Made by a program: the position numbers and the translations under genes
In this document: piece after piece, positions 35,586 to 44,136 of the stretch
How the letters are laid out: the number at the start of each line of letters is the position of its first letter
Position numbering within the stretch: the first letter of the stretch is position 1
Assembly: GCA_026988155.1 (NCBI GenBank)
Contig: JALSLW010000006.1
Location: 1 to 49,346, forward strand
Direction: 5' to 3'
From: Methylomonas sp.
GTDB lineage: Bacteria; Pseudomonadota; Gammaproteobacteria; Methylococcales; Methylomonadaceae
DNA: 49,346 nt
The notes under the pieces: model-generated
What the model was told of the DNA's origin: nothing
The model's database searches: none
Seen by the model: only the letters and a program-made list of their open reading frames with translations

Positions 35586-36335
35586 TTATAAAAAACTTAA
35601 TAAATCACGAATTTCCGGATCGTCAGTCTGGTTAAATGACTCCCAGCTTTTAAAACTCATAATATTACATTCAGAAATAAAAATGATCTGTTTCGCATGC
35701 CGTTCTAGAAATCGGGGGTACTGGAGTCCTCCTATCATACAGACAGTGCGGTTTACTTTATACTCTCCCAATAGGCTGGCCATTTTCTCACGTTCTTTTG
35801 CCCCTAAGTCATTAAAGGGTACATCTAAAAAAAGTATCTGCGGGTCAAGAATTATTGCGCGTGCCAAAGTAAGCTGCATTCGCTGAAAACTATTTAACTG
35901 GGCGGGGTAGGCTGTTGGATCAAAATCGCAATTTAATTTTGTCAATAGAGCTCTCGCTTTGTCTGCTGTTTCACGGAATGTTAAATTAGTATGATAAAGT
36001 GCCGGCAGCATAACATTCATGAGTCCATGCTCTACAGATAGCAAAGGTGCAGTACCGGAAAGATAGCCGATCTGGCTGCGAAATTTTTGCCATGCATGCT
36101 GATCAAGGTCGCTGACCTGCTGTCCAAGTACTTCTACTGTTCCCTGAGCTGGTTTTGCAATGCCCGCTAACATTTGCAGGTAAGCTCTTAATTGAGAACG
36201 GTGAGGTCCTACCAGACAGGTTAGGTTAGATGGCTGTATCTGACAAGTCAAGGACTGAAATTTCAGATTGCTGTCCATTGTATGGGGAAGGGCTTTGTCG
36301 GTATTTATACTGGCTTGAACTGATTTTTTTTTCAT
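35586..36335 (-). CDS. Degenerate MlaF-like ABC subunit (pseudo-ATPase)
   Basis: This 249-residue protein is placed and shaped like the MlaF ATPase. Start ATG at 36335 overlaps the MlaE stop (ATGA). The fold order is readable, but the ATP site is lost. The Walker A position reads GPHRSQLR (43-50), without the Gly-Lys-Ser/Thr. The Q-loop reads IGYLSG, with Ser93 for Gln. The signature reads LNSFQRM (147-153) in place of LSGGQ. Walker B ILFLD is kept, but the next residue is Val172 instead of the catalytic Glu. The H-switch region TVCMIGGLQY has no His. Frame and length are intact, so this is not simple decay. It is likely a structural or regulatory subunit; the permease would need another ATPase or none. 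Confidence 0.85.
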   Translation of the reverse strand: MKKKSVQASINTDKALPHTMDSNLKFQSLTCQIQPSNLTCLVGPHRSQLRAYLQMLAGIAKPAQGTVEVLGQQVSDLDQHAWQKFRSQIGYLSGTAPLLSVEHGLMNVMLPALYHTNLTFRETADKARALLTKLNCDFDPTAYPAQLNSFQRMQLTLARAIILDPQILFLDVPFNDLGAKEREKMASLLGEYKVNRTVCMIGGLQYPRFLERHAKQIIFISECNIMSFKSWESFNQTDDPEIRDLLSFL

Positions 36336-37114
36336 AAGGTAAAAATGATGAAATAGCCATCGGTCACTAATAAAAATACAATGCTCATTACAATGGATTT
36401 TTGCATCTGCTTTGATACTTGGGTCGGCGAGTTTTTTACGGAAAGTCCATGAAAACAGGCAACTGTCCCTATTATTATTCCAAATAGACAATTTTTCAGC
36501 ATAAAGCTAAAGAGGCTGCCGGTGCTTACCAGACTTAACAGTTCTTCCAGTGATTTCTGAGCAGGCAAATCATAGATAAGGGAGCTGAAAAGCATTCCAA
36601 AGAAAAGCATAACGGCTGAAAAGCAAAGCGCCAAAATTACTTGGCTAATGAGCATGGAAAGTATCCTGGGAATTACAAAATAGTCATTTACATCTATTCC
36701 TAAATACTCTAAAGAAGCAATTTCCCCCCTTATTTTGGTGTGTCCAAGTTCAACTACAATAGCAGAGCATGAACGTCCGATCATCACAAAACCGGTGACC
36801 AATGGCCCCATTTCACTGAGAATGAGTCGGGCAAGCATGTTAATAAGATCATTGGCACCAGTAACTGAGGCCATAATGAAAACTAATTGAGAGGCAATGG
36901 CAATGCCAGCAAACATCGCAAGAAATGAAATGATGGCAGTTGCATGAATGCCTGTCAAAATAAGCTGGTCTAAAAAAACTGAATAGACCGCCCGATTAAA
37001 GACGTTGCGGTGAGGTTGCCATATTGAGCATGCCTGTATCAAAAAGCAGGTTAAGTCAATCGTATAGAAGAATAGCTCTATACATTTATGGCCGAGCCAG
37101 TCTAAAAATTTCAT
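36332..37114 (-). CDS. MlaE-family ABC permease
   Basis: This is a 260-residue inner-membrane permease of the MlaE group, which docks on MCE rings. Several hydrophobic helices are present; conserved segments are GPLVTGFVMIGRSCSAIVVELG and EIASLEYLGIDVNDYFVIPRIL, the latter being the cytoplasmic coupling helix that meets the ATPase. It ends overlapping the ATPase-like gene. These permease motifs look normal, in contrast with the degenerate partner, which makes it useful to test which ATPase it uses. Confidence 0.9.
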   Translation of the reverse strand: MKFLDWLGHKCIELFFYTIDLTCFLIQACSIWQPHRNVFNRAVYSVFLDQLILTGIHATAIISFLAMFAGIAIASQLVFIMASVTGANDLINMLARLILSEMGPLVTGFVMIGRSCSAIVVELGHTKIRGEIASLEYLGIDVNDYFVIPRILSMLISQVILALCFSAVMLFFGMLFSSLIYDLPAQKSLEELLSLVSTGSLFSFMLKNCLFGIIIGTVACFHGLSVKNSPTQVSKQMQKSIVMSIVFLLVTDGYFIIFTL

Positions 37115-37185
37115 TTGCTAACCGTTCACAATAGGCTCTTTAAAAAAGACAATAATTTATCAGCATAACTAACTCCTATTGCCTG

Positions 37186-39249
37186 TTATCCAAAAAAAAC
37201 TGGCGCTACTGTTACCAATAGCAGCGTTGTTCCCATTGTTACCAATGGCAAGAGAATTTTTTCATGCCGATACCAGAAATTATCACCTTCTAAAGCGGCC
37301 TCATCCGTTTCTTTATGGCCAACCATCTGCCGAGTTAATAAATGATTGAGAGCAACAGGCGGGGTAAGGTAGCCTAGTTCGAAAGCAACCAAAGTAATCA
37401 TCCAGAAATGTATAGGGTTTATACCGTTATTATAGGCAATTTGAGCAATAGTTCCTGACACTAGAACAACTGCCCCAAAGGGGTCCATAATCATGCCGAT
37501 ACCGACCAGCACGGCAATCAGAAAACCCAGTGTTATCCAGATAGAAGAAAAAGTATCGGGGATATTGTGCAGTAGCCCAGAACGTTCAATAACACCGCCT
37601 AAGGCAAAGGAAAGCCCCATTAACATTAATAATGCCCCTATGTGCACACTGGATTCGGATGAAGCCATTCTGACTGTATATTCAAATTTGTGGCCATCTT
37701 TTTCTAATGATGCGACCTGCACCATCCGAACAAACACTTTTTCGTAAATAATTAATCCAAGAACTATCACTGGCAGGATTACAGGTGCAGAAAATTCGTC
37801 CATCGTTACATTTAACAGCAAAAAATAGCTGAAGTAGATAAATAATACAATGCCAACATAGGGCAGCAAAGGAACAAGTGCCAGTAAAAAGGGTTTATAA
37901 GCCTCCTTTATGGGAGCTATGTGCATTTTTCCACGTTTGCTTGCCCATGCAAAAGCAAAGAAAACGATTGATGTGGTCATAAAGACCTTTAAACCCCAGC
38001 TAAAAAGTTGATCCGTAACCACCTCTTTATTTAAGGTGGCAATCAAAACAACCAGCAGACATGGCCTAAGAACTACCCCAGCACTGCCTGTCATCGCTGT
38101 TGCCGCTAGCGCTAGCTGCCTGCGAGCTCCAGCTCTGCGTAATTCTTCATAAACTATGGCTCCCATAGCAATAATAATAATGCCTGAAGCCCCTGTATAG
38201 GCGGTGGGCACAGCCATTACGACAATGGCAATAAAAGCCAGCAGTTCAGGCGACATCCGCCAGGGTATAAAAACCTTAAACACCAAATCGCCCAGTTGCG
38301 TACGTTTTAATAACATACCCACCCAAATATACAGCCCGATATTGAGGAATAGCCCCGCCTGGTCAAACAGCAGACTAAAAAATATTGCTGGCCCCGCCCA
38401 GTGCCCTTCAATCAGGAAAAAATATAAGCAGACAAAGTAAGCCATAAAAGTATATAGGGGGATAGTCAATACCGACTGTAGCGTACTATCCTCTTTTTTA
38501 TGAAAATCTAGGGAAGTGAGCAGTTTGAAGATTTGAAAAAAATTTACTGCAGTTAAAGTGGCAAAGCCAAAAATTAGCAGTATATATATTTCCGGATGAT
38601 CAATGACGGAAGCAGATTGATAAATGGTCTGTCTATAAAACCAGGCGGAGAAAAGCATCAGGGCATTGCCCAGTAGTTGAGCTGTGGTGGAAATGCTGTG
38701 GTCTTTCAGCGTTATGACTGGTCTAAAAGCAATGTGCTTTTGTTTGAATGTACTGGTTACTGCACAGATAAAAATAGTCAATATCAATATCATGCGCTGT
38801 TTTTCAAATGCAAATAAATTGATTTTTGCAACACTTGTTTCCAATGTGCGAAAAATGATCGCAGAAGGTGTAATTCTCGCCTGATTTTGTAGAGCTAATT
38901 GGTGTTTATTAATACAGAGTTGGCGGGCACTTTGTAATGATAAAAGGGCTGTTTTACGATCAAAAGGACTAGCTTCAAAAAGACCCTCCATTTCATCAAA
39001 ACTATCAGCTTCTGCTTCCAGCTTCTGCAGCATGGTTTCAATATCTGGATCAGGGTTGCAATCAGGAATGGCAATATCTGCTCTAAGCGTAAAATAATCA
39101 TGCCAGATCACTTCGCCTACATTCAACAGTCTAGCGTGAATTTGTTCGCTATTGCCAGCAATAATGACTGAGATCAGCAGAAAAAAAACAGGTAATGAGG
39201 AGAGCCATTCATGGCAGCTGCGACGTTTAATGACAGATTTTATGTTCAT
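37186..39249 (-). CDS. TRAP transporter permease, fused DctQ-DctM type
   Basis: TRAP permeases use ion gradients to import substrate delivered by a periplasmic binding protein. From the ATG at 39249 the protein has 687 residues; a TTG at 39273 adds eight unlikely residues. The N-terminal part holds one membrane helix, a periplasmic loop and a small DctQ-like four-helix domain (about 150-260). The large DctM part follows (about 265-680), with PTAYTGASGIIIIAMG, GSAGVVLRPCLLV and the C-terminal FELGYLTPPVALNHL. It stands downstream of two solute-binding-protein/TatT pairs and upstream of the MCE genes, all on one strand. The substrate is unknown. Confidence 0.88.
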   Translation of the reverse strand: MNIKSVIKRRSCHEWLSSLPVFFLLISVIIAGNSEQIHARLLNVGEVIWHDYFTLRADIAIPDCNPDPDIETMLQKLEAEADSFDEMEGLFEASPFDRKTALLSLQSARQLCINKHQLALQNQARITPSAIIFRTLETSVAKINLFAFEKQRMILILTIFICAVTSTFKQKHIAFRPVITLKDHSISTTAQLLGNALMLFSAWFYRQTIYQSASVIDHPEIYILLIFGFATLTAVNFFQIFKLLTSLDFHKKEDSTLQSVLTIPLYTFMAYFVCLYFFLIEGHWAGPAIFFSLLFDQAGLFLNIGLYIWVGMLLKRTQLGDLVFKVFIPWRMSPELLAFIAIVVMAVPTAYTGASGIIIIAMGAIVYEELRRAGARRQLALAATAMTGSAGVVLRPCLLVVLIATLNKEVVTDQLFSWGLKVFMTTSIVFFAFAWASKRGKMHIAPIKEAYKPFLLALVPLLPYVGIVLFIYFSYFLLLNVTMDEFSAPVILPVIVLGLIIYEKVFVRMVQVASLEKDGHKFEYTVRMASSESSVHIGALLMLMGLSFALGGVIERSGLLHNIPDTFSSIWITLGFLIAVLVGIGMIMDPFGAVVLVSGTIAQIAYNNGINPIHFWMITLVAFELGYLTPPVALNHLLTRQMVGHKETDEAALEGDNFWYRHEKILLPLVTMGTTLLLVTVAPVFFG

Positions 39250-39344
39250 GATTCTCGCGCTATGTAGGGGCAATCATTTGTGGTTTCCAGTTAGTGCGTA
39301 TTGGCAGGACAGCCACAGGGAATTACCCCTACGGATATAAAATC

Positions 39345-40358
39345 TTATTCTTTATCAGCGGCTGTACATTCCGCTTGCTGAGGATCTTTTTTACAGCGCA
39401 CCATTCGCATTAGTTTCAGCATTTTAGCATTATAGATACCTTTTTCTCGCAGCCTAATCCGCGACTGCCTGAACACTTCAAGGTATTCAGTTTTATCCGC
39501 TTCAGGAATAGTGACCCAAAGTTTTTTTGGGATTTTACTTTCATATCGTTTGATTAATTTCACGCTAGAATCAAATTGTCCCAGAGAATACTTTCGAGAC
39601 TTCAGTCCGTAGCCCTCTGGAAACTCAGTTTTTCGAATAAGTATTTGCATGGTTACTTGAACCAGTGAAAAGTCAATAACACCACCATTTGGTTCCAAGC
39701 CTTTATAAAGTTCCATGGCTTCATAGACAATGGCCGGGCCATAAGTGATATCGACAGAGCCATTATTGAACTTGCTAAACATATTGGCGATTGAGGTGCC
39801 AACAGGCGAGGCTCCAACAAAAGTGACCATTTCAACTTGAGCGGGATCTGAGTCTAAAATAGCAATGCGTTTTCCGGCTAGTTCACCTACCGTATCAATA
39901 GTACGATCATTGACAAACATAAAGGCCGCGCCTCCTGGAAATATCCCTACAACCTCATAAGGGTCTATAAACATCAATTTAGAGGCTTTTTTTGAACTAA
40001 TAGATGTAATAACAGATTTTAAATGCTGATATGATGGCATTGCACCAATTGCATCCATGCTCCCTGTAAAAGCATTAAACTGTCTGGCTCTCATTCCGGT
40101 AAAACTTACCGCATCACAAAGCCCCGATTTAAAATCCTCGGCAGCAACACGCTCACTGGTGTAGGGCTTAAGATCCAGTTCTACTCCCCAGGCAAGGGCT
40201 GCTGTTTTATAATCTTTCATCTGGGAATAAGTCGGTCCGTTTGCACCTAGCAAATCAAAGACGCATATTTTTTTTGGGGTCGCTTGAACCGCACTGACAG
40301 TACCCATTAAAAAAATAGCAATAAATGTTCTAAGTAACATTCTTTTGCATAAAACCAT
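39345..40358 (-). CDS. Putative TRAP solute-binding protein, copy 1 (DUF6091-like)
   Basis: This is a periplasmic binding protein of 337 residues. The start chosen is the ATG at 40358, preceded by AAGGGG; the frame runs further to 40424 without a good site. A signal peptide ends near AVQA-TPKK. The mature protein begins with the family landmark KKICVFDLLGANGP, followed by LCDAVSFTGMRARQFNAF and VDITYGPAIVYEAMEL. It shares these blocks with the copy at 41559-42587. Family membership as a TRAP-type binding protein is from recall; the position next to the TRAP permease supports it. Confidence 0.82.
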   Translation of the reverse strand: MVLCKRMLLRTFIAIFLMGTVSAVQATPKKICVFDLLGANGPTYSQMKDYKTAALAWGVELDLKPYTSERVAAEDFKSGLCDAVSFTGMRARQFNAFTGSMDAIGAMPSYQHLKSVITSISSKKASKLMFIDPYEVVGIFPGGAAFMFVNDRTIDTVGELAGKRIAILDSDPAQVEMVTFVGASPVGTSIANMFSKFNNGSVDITYGPAIVYEAMELYKGLEPNGGVIDFSLVQVTMQILIRKTEFPEGYGLKSRKYSLGQFDSSVKLIKRYESKIPKKLWVTIPEADKTEYLEVFRQSRIRLREKGIYNAKMLKLMRMVRCKKDPQQAECTAADKE

Positions 40359-40447
40359 CCGTTTCCCCTTCAGTGTTATTGATTGCGATGTAGATTGGGC
40401 AAAGAGTTCTTGCGTGCCCAACAAAATATGCTACATTTTTCAGTTCT

Positions 40448-41467
40448 TTAAAGTATATCAAGTATATCTACAGTGTCCACCGTGTTTTGACCATCATCCC
40501 AAAAACTACCCAATCCACCAATAGGGGTACGTTTCCCTGTTGCCTCAGTCCATAAGGAGTCAGATATTGCCCGTAACTGGATGGTTGCAATTTTATCTAA
40601 AAATAAAAACTGCGGATTAGCCTTTATGCTGTTTCTGGTCTCAACATTTTTCCGGATAATCGCTTTAACCTTTTCACTATCACCCAATCCGATATGAATT
40701 TTTGCAGCTATTACCTGGACAACGCGCATGCCCTGTTTTAAACCGGTTTGTATGGCTGATTCTAGAGATTCCAATGGATCTATTTCTTCAGGCATATTTT
40801 CAGGAAAACTGACCCATATGGCTACCTGTATGGCATTAGGCAGTCCCCACCATTTTTCGTTGTCCAAACAGTTTGCACCACGGCCTACTTTAAGGCTTAT
40901 ACCCAGGGGAACCTTTGCACTTCCTTCAGAGGCGAGGTCATTTAATACAGCCTGCAGGCCATCCATCAGACCAACAAGCCAGTAGAATTCATCATTCCAT
41001 GTTTCAAAAACGGGACATTTATCAGTCGTTATTTCAGGGTAGGCTAATTCAAGATTGAGATAGCCTTTAAGCTGTCGCCGAGCTGCCAGGTTAAGGTATC
41101 TTTTTTGCAGAATTCTAGCGTCCTGCGCTTCTGCAACATTTTTTGCATGTATCGCCCGTATATATCGAAGCTCTTCTTCCCAAGCTTTAAATTCTGCGCA
41201 GCTGCCAGATAAAAAATCAAATATCACGGCAAGCTTATGGGGTGAGGCATTGATCTCAGCTAGACTTGGAACCAGCAATGTTAACGCTTCGGCCATGACA
41301 CAGCCCATTTCAATATCATCAGTTTTTAAAACATAGGGAACGGCATGGTCTTCAATAAACCCAACCAGAAGTTTGCCTGAATTTTTCACAGCCACTAACA
41401 GCAAAAGCATAGTTAGCACTAAAAAGGTGATCCAGAAAAAAATATTTCGGTTCTGTCTAATTGGCAT
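40448..41467 (-). CDS. TatT-like TRAP accessory protein, copy 1, membrane-anchored
   Basis: TatT proteins are helical TPR-like partners of a TRAP class first known from Treponema pallidum, forming a ligand-conducting complex with the binding protein. This 339-residue copy has an N-terminal membrane helix (about 9-27, IFFWITFLVLTMLLLLVAV) and no lipobox Cys. It then has the conserved block CAEFKAWEEELRYIRAIHAKN and a TGKRTPIGGLGSFWDD tail. The paralogue at 42841-43854 has the same blocks but a lipobox. It lies between two solute-binding-protein genes. Confidence 0.82.
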   Translation of the reverse strand: MPIRQNRNIFFWITFLVLTMLLLLVAVKNSGKLLVGFIEDHAVPYVLKTDDIEMGCVMAEALTLLVPSLAEINASPHKLAVIFDFLSGSCAEFKAWEEELRYIRAIHAKNVAEAQDARILQKRYLNLAARRQLKGYLNLELAYPEITTDKCPVFETWNDEFYWLVGLMDGLQAVLNDLASEGSAKVPLGISLKVGRGANCLDNEKWWGLPNAIQVAIWVSFPENMPEEIDPLESLESAIQTGLKQGMRVVQVIAAKIHIGLGDSEKVKAIIRKNVETRNSIKANPQFLFLDKIATIQLRAISDSLWTEATGKRTPIGGLGSFWDDGQNTVDTVDILDIL

Positions 41468-41558
41468 ATCGGTTCAGCGGTATAGAAATGGCCGACGCTC
41501 ATGCCTCTTGCCAGATCTAGGTATGCAAAGAGCTGGTGCGCGTCCGGAAAAACTCTGC

Positions 41559-42587
41559 TCACTCTCGATCATAAGCAGTGCATTCCAATAATTGCGGGTT
41601 TTTCTTGCAGCGTACCATACGCATAAGTGTCAGCATTTTACTGTCATAAACGCCTTTGTTTCGAAGCGACAATCGAATTTTTCTATACATATCATGATAT
41701 CGGATCTGCTGACTTTCCGATATGCTAATCCGCCATTTAAAAGGAATCCTATCCCTGTAACTTTTTGCAAAAACTACTGCCTTATCGAATTGACTTAAAC
41801 TATACTGACGTGATTTTTGACCAAAATTTTCAGGAAATTTAACTTTGTGAATCATGATTTGCAAAGTGAGCTGAGCCAAAGGGAAATCTACGACACCGCC
41901 TTTATCCTGCATTCCTTTATGCAATTCCATGGCTTCATAAACTACTGAAGGGCCATAAGTTATATCGACTAAGCCAGTGTTAAATTTTTTGTACATTTCG
42001 GAGATCGAAGTGCTCACAGAAGTGGTGCCAAGCTGGTTCATCAGTTCAAGCTGTGCCGGGTCACTGTCCATAACGGCAATGCGAATATGGCTTAGATCGG
42101 TCTGCTTATCAGCATAATCATTGACTAATGATCGGTCATTTACAAACAGATATACGGCCCCCATTGGGATAATTCCTACTACTTCGTAGGAACCATTTAT
42201 CATTAAGGGGATTGCCTGTTCTATGCTTATGCTGTTTATAGCAATTTTCAAATGCTCATATGAAGGCAATGCGCCCATAGCATCCAGGGTGCCAGTGAAG
42301 GCATTGAACTGACGGCTTTGAATGCCTGTAAAACTGGCAGCATCACACAGTCCAGATTTAAAATCTACGGCTACCGCCTTTTCATTGAGATAAGGTTTGA
42401 GTTGAAAGTCGACCCCCCAATCCATTGCTGCGATTTTATAATCCTTCATTTGGGCATAGATGGGGCCATTTGCACCTAATAGATCAAAAACACATAAACT
42501 TTTAGTTTCTGCCAAAGCAATAGGGGGAGGCATGCTCAGTACTAATAGAAAAAACAGTCTAAGAAATCCATCGATAATGATTTTCAA
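41559..42587 (-). CDS. Putative TRAP solute-binding protein, copy 2 (DUF6091-like)
   Basis: This is a paralogue of the gene at 39345-40358, 342 residues, started by TTG at 42587 behind a good AGGAGAG site. A signal peptide ends near ALA-ETK. The shared blocks are KSLCVFDLLGANGPIYAQ, LCDAASFTGIQSRQFNAF and VDITYGPSVVYEAMEL. The ligand region is partly changed (an insert near YADKQTDLSHI), so the two copies may bind related but different ligands. A MITE-like element separates it from the upstream TatT-like gene. Confidence 0.82.
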   Translation of the reverse strand: MKIIIDGFLRLFFLLVLSMPPPIALAETKSLCVFDLLGANGPIYAQMKDYKIAAMDWGVDFQLKPYLNEKAVAVDFKSGLCDAASFTGIQSRQFNAFTGTLDAMGALPSYEHLKIAINSISIEQAIPLMINGSYEVVGIIPMGAVYLFVNDRSLVNDYADKQTDLSHIRIAVMDSDPAQLELMNQLGTTSVSTSISEMYKKFNTGLVDITYGPSVVYEAMELHKGMQDKGGVVDFPLAQLTLQIMIHKVKFPENFGQKSRQYSLSQFDKAVVFAKSYRDRIPFKWRISISESQQIRYHDMYRKIRLSLRNKGVYDSKMLTLMRMVRCKKNPQLLECTAYDRE

Positions 42588-42637
42588 TAGCCTCTCCTGT
42601 TTTTATTTGTGGTTTATATCAGTTCAAGATAAGCCAG

Positions 42638-42819
42638 TACATCGTCTATGTTATTTTGACGGATGTAATTTTATGATTGAAGAATGCAGCCTGCTTCTTG
42701 TCATCTCGACGATAGCAGAAATCTTGTTCTCCATAACGCGATAAGGTCTCTGCTATCGTCGAGATGACAGTATCAATTTGAATTAACATGCTATCCGTCA
42801 AAATAACGTTGATGATGTA
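42638..42819. mobile_element. MITE-like element with nested inverted repeats
   Basis: The outer arms (42638-42664 and 42793-42819) match at 24 of 27 positions, including 15 perfect bases GTTATTTTGACGGAT. Inside them is a 21-base perfect inverted repeat (42699-42719 with 42749-42769) around a 29-base loop. TA dinucleotides sit at both tips, as would fit an IS630/Tc1-type target. No coding capacity. It lies in the gap between the TatT-like copy 2 and solute-binding-protein copy 2 genes. Confidence 0.65.
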
Positions 42820-42840
42820 TTAGCTTATTATTTGATTCAA

Positions 42841-43854
42841 TTAAAGCAGTTCATCAATATCTATAGTTTCTACTGCTTTTTTTGGATCATCCCAAAATGT
42901 CCCTAATTTGCCAAGTGGAGTGCGCTTTCCTGTGGCTTTGGTCCATAAGCGGTCAGAAATTGCCTGTATTTGCAAATTGGATACTTGATTCAGGATTGCA
43001 TGCGTTTGAGTTGCTGCTGTCACTTTTAGACGGTCATGATTGCGGATGATATTTTTAACCTGTTCAATCTGTCCCAGTCCCAAATAAACTTGTGTAGCTA
43101 TTACCTGAGGTATTCTAATCCCTTGCTCTAAACCCATATGTATTGAATTATCCAAGATTTTTTCAGGATTTTGGTCGGTAGGCCGGTTTCCTGGGATAGT
43201 TATCCATATTGCTGCTTGAATAGCATCGGGTGCTCCCCACCACTTTTCATTATTCAAGCAGCTTGCGCCTCGCCCTACCTTGGTGGCGATATCCATAGGA
43301 ACATCGGCGGTTCCCTCGGAAGCAATATCATTTATGATGGCCTGTATGCCATTAATAAGGCCGACTAACCAGTAAAACTCATCATTATCAGAAGAAAATT
43401 CAGGGCATTCAGGTCCTGGCTCTACAAAGGCCTTGGTTAGATAGTGGTAGCCTGTCAGTTGCCTGCGGGCGGCTAAGCCTAAAAATCTTTGCTGTGCAAT
43501 GCGTGCGTCCTGGGCCTCAATTGAATTTTTTGCATAGACAGCGCGTAAATACCTAAGCTCTTCTTCCCACGCTTTAAATTCGGTACAGTTTCCAGCCATC
43601 AAATAAAATAAAATGGCAAGCTGGTCAGGTGGTGCTGTCACTTGAGAAAAACTTAACAGAAATGGGGTGAATGACTCTACCATTGAGCAGCTCAAAGCCA
43701 CGTCATCGGCTGCTAGCATATACGGCACGCCCTGATCTTCCGCGTAACTGATCATGGCATTTCCAGTGCCTTTATACACGATCGTACAGCCATTTAGTAG
43801 CAGCGATAAACTTAATAAACAAAGTAATAAAAAGTATCGATGATTTTTTTTCAA
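42841..43854 (-). CDS. TatT-like TRAP accessory lipoprotein, copy 2
   Basis: This 337-residue lipoprotein is a paralogue of 40448-41467. The start is TTG at 43854, since no ATG precedes the signal. The lipobox is LNGC (lipid Cys near residue 23), giving membrane anchorage by lipid rather than by a helix. The conserved blocks are CTEFKAWEEELRYLRAVYAKN, GVPYMLAADDV and TGKRTPLGKLGTFWDD. It is the first gene of the nine-gene run reading down to the TPR lipoprotein. A five-codon ATG frame ends across its start codon, which may couple initiation. Confidence 0.82.
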   Translation of the reverse strand: MKKNHRYFLLLCLLSLSLLLNGCTIVYKGTGNAMISYAEDQGVPYMLAADDVALSCSMVESFTPFLLSFSQVTAPPDQLAILFYLMAGNCTEFKAWEEELRYLRAVYAKNSIEAQDARIAQQRFLGLAARRQLTGYHYLTKAFVEPGPECPEFSSDNDEFYWLVGLINGIQAIINDIASEGTADVPMDIATKVGRGASCLNNEKWWGAPDAIQAAIWITIPGNRPTDQNPEKILDNSIHMGLEQGIRIPQVIATQVYLGLGQIEQVKNIIRNHDRLKVTAATQTHAILNQVSNLQIQAISDRLWTKATGKRTPLGKLGTFWDDPKKAVETIDIDELL

Positions 43855-43890
43855 AATATTACTTTCATTTTTGTGGATTGAAATTTGAGT

Positions 43891-44136
43891 TTAAGCGACT
43901 CTTTGCTGGAATTGCAAATTAAGCATACTTTCTATGCTTAAATGGTAATCAAGCCCAGGCCACTCAATCCCTGTTTTTTGACAAATAAAAACATAATTAG
44001 AAACCTCTTTAACAGATGCTTCTTGTAATTCTTGATACCAGGTCATTGGTGTCGATATTAATCGGCCATCTTCTAACTCAACATGAAGATAACGATTATC
44101 AAAATGTACAGCTTTACCTTTAATTAAAGTATTCAT
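43891..44136 (-). CDS. DUF2442 small protein
   Basis: This is an 81-residue protein from the ATG at 44136 (MNTLIKGKAVHFDNRYLHVEL), matching the DUF2442 fold pattern (DGRLISTPMTWYQELQEAS; GIEWPGLDYHLSIESML). It overlaps the end of the DUF4160-like frame upstream, the usual pairing of these two families. An ATG at 44151 is a possible but less likely start. The function is unknown; the pair has been suggested to act as a toxin-antitoxin-like module. Confidence 0.72.
   Translation of the reverse strand: MNTLIKGKAVHFDNRYLHVELEDGRLISTPMTWYQELQEASVKEVSNYVFICQKTGIEWPGLDYHLSIESMLNLQFQQRVA

Noticed and set aside
35586-36491. Longer start for the MlaF-like protein at 36491
   Set aside because: The extra 52 residues lie inside the MlaE gene and resemble no ABC protein; the ATG at 36335 overlaps the MlaE stop in the usual way.
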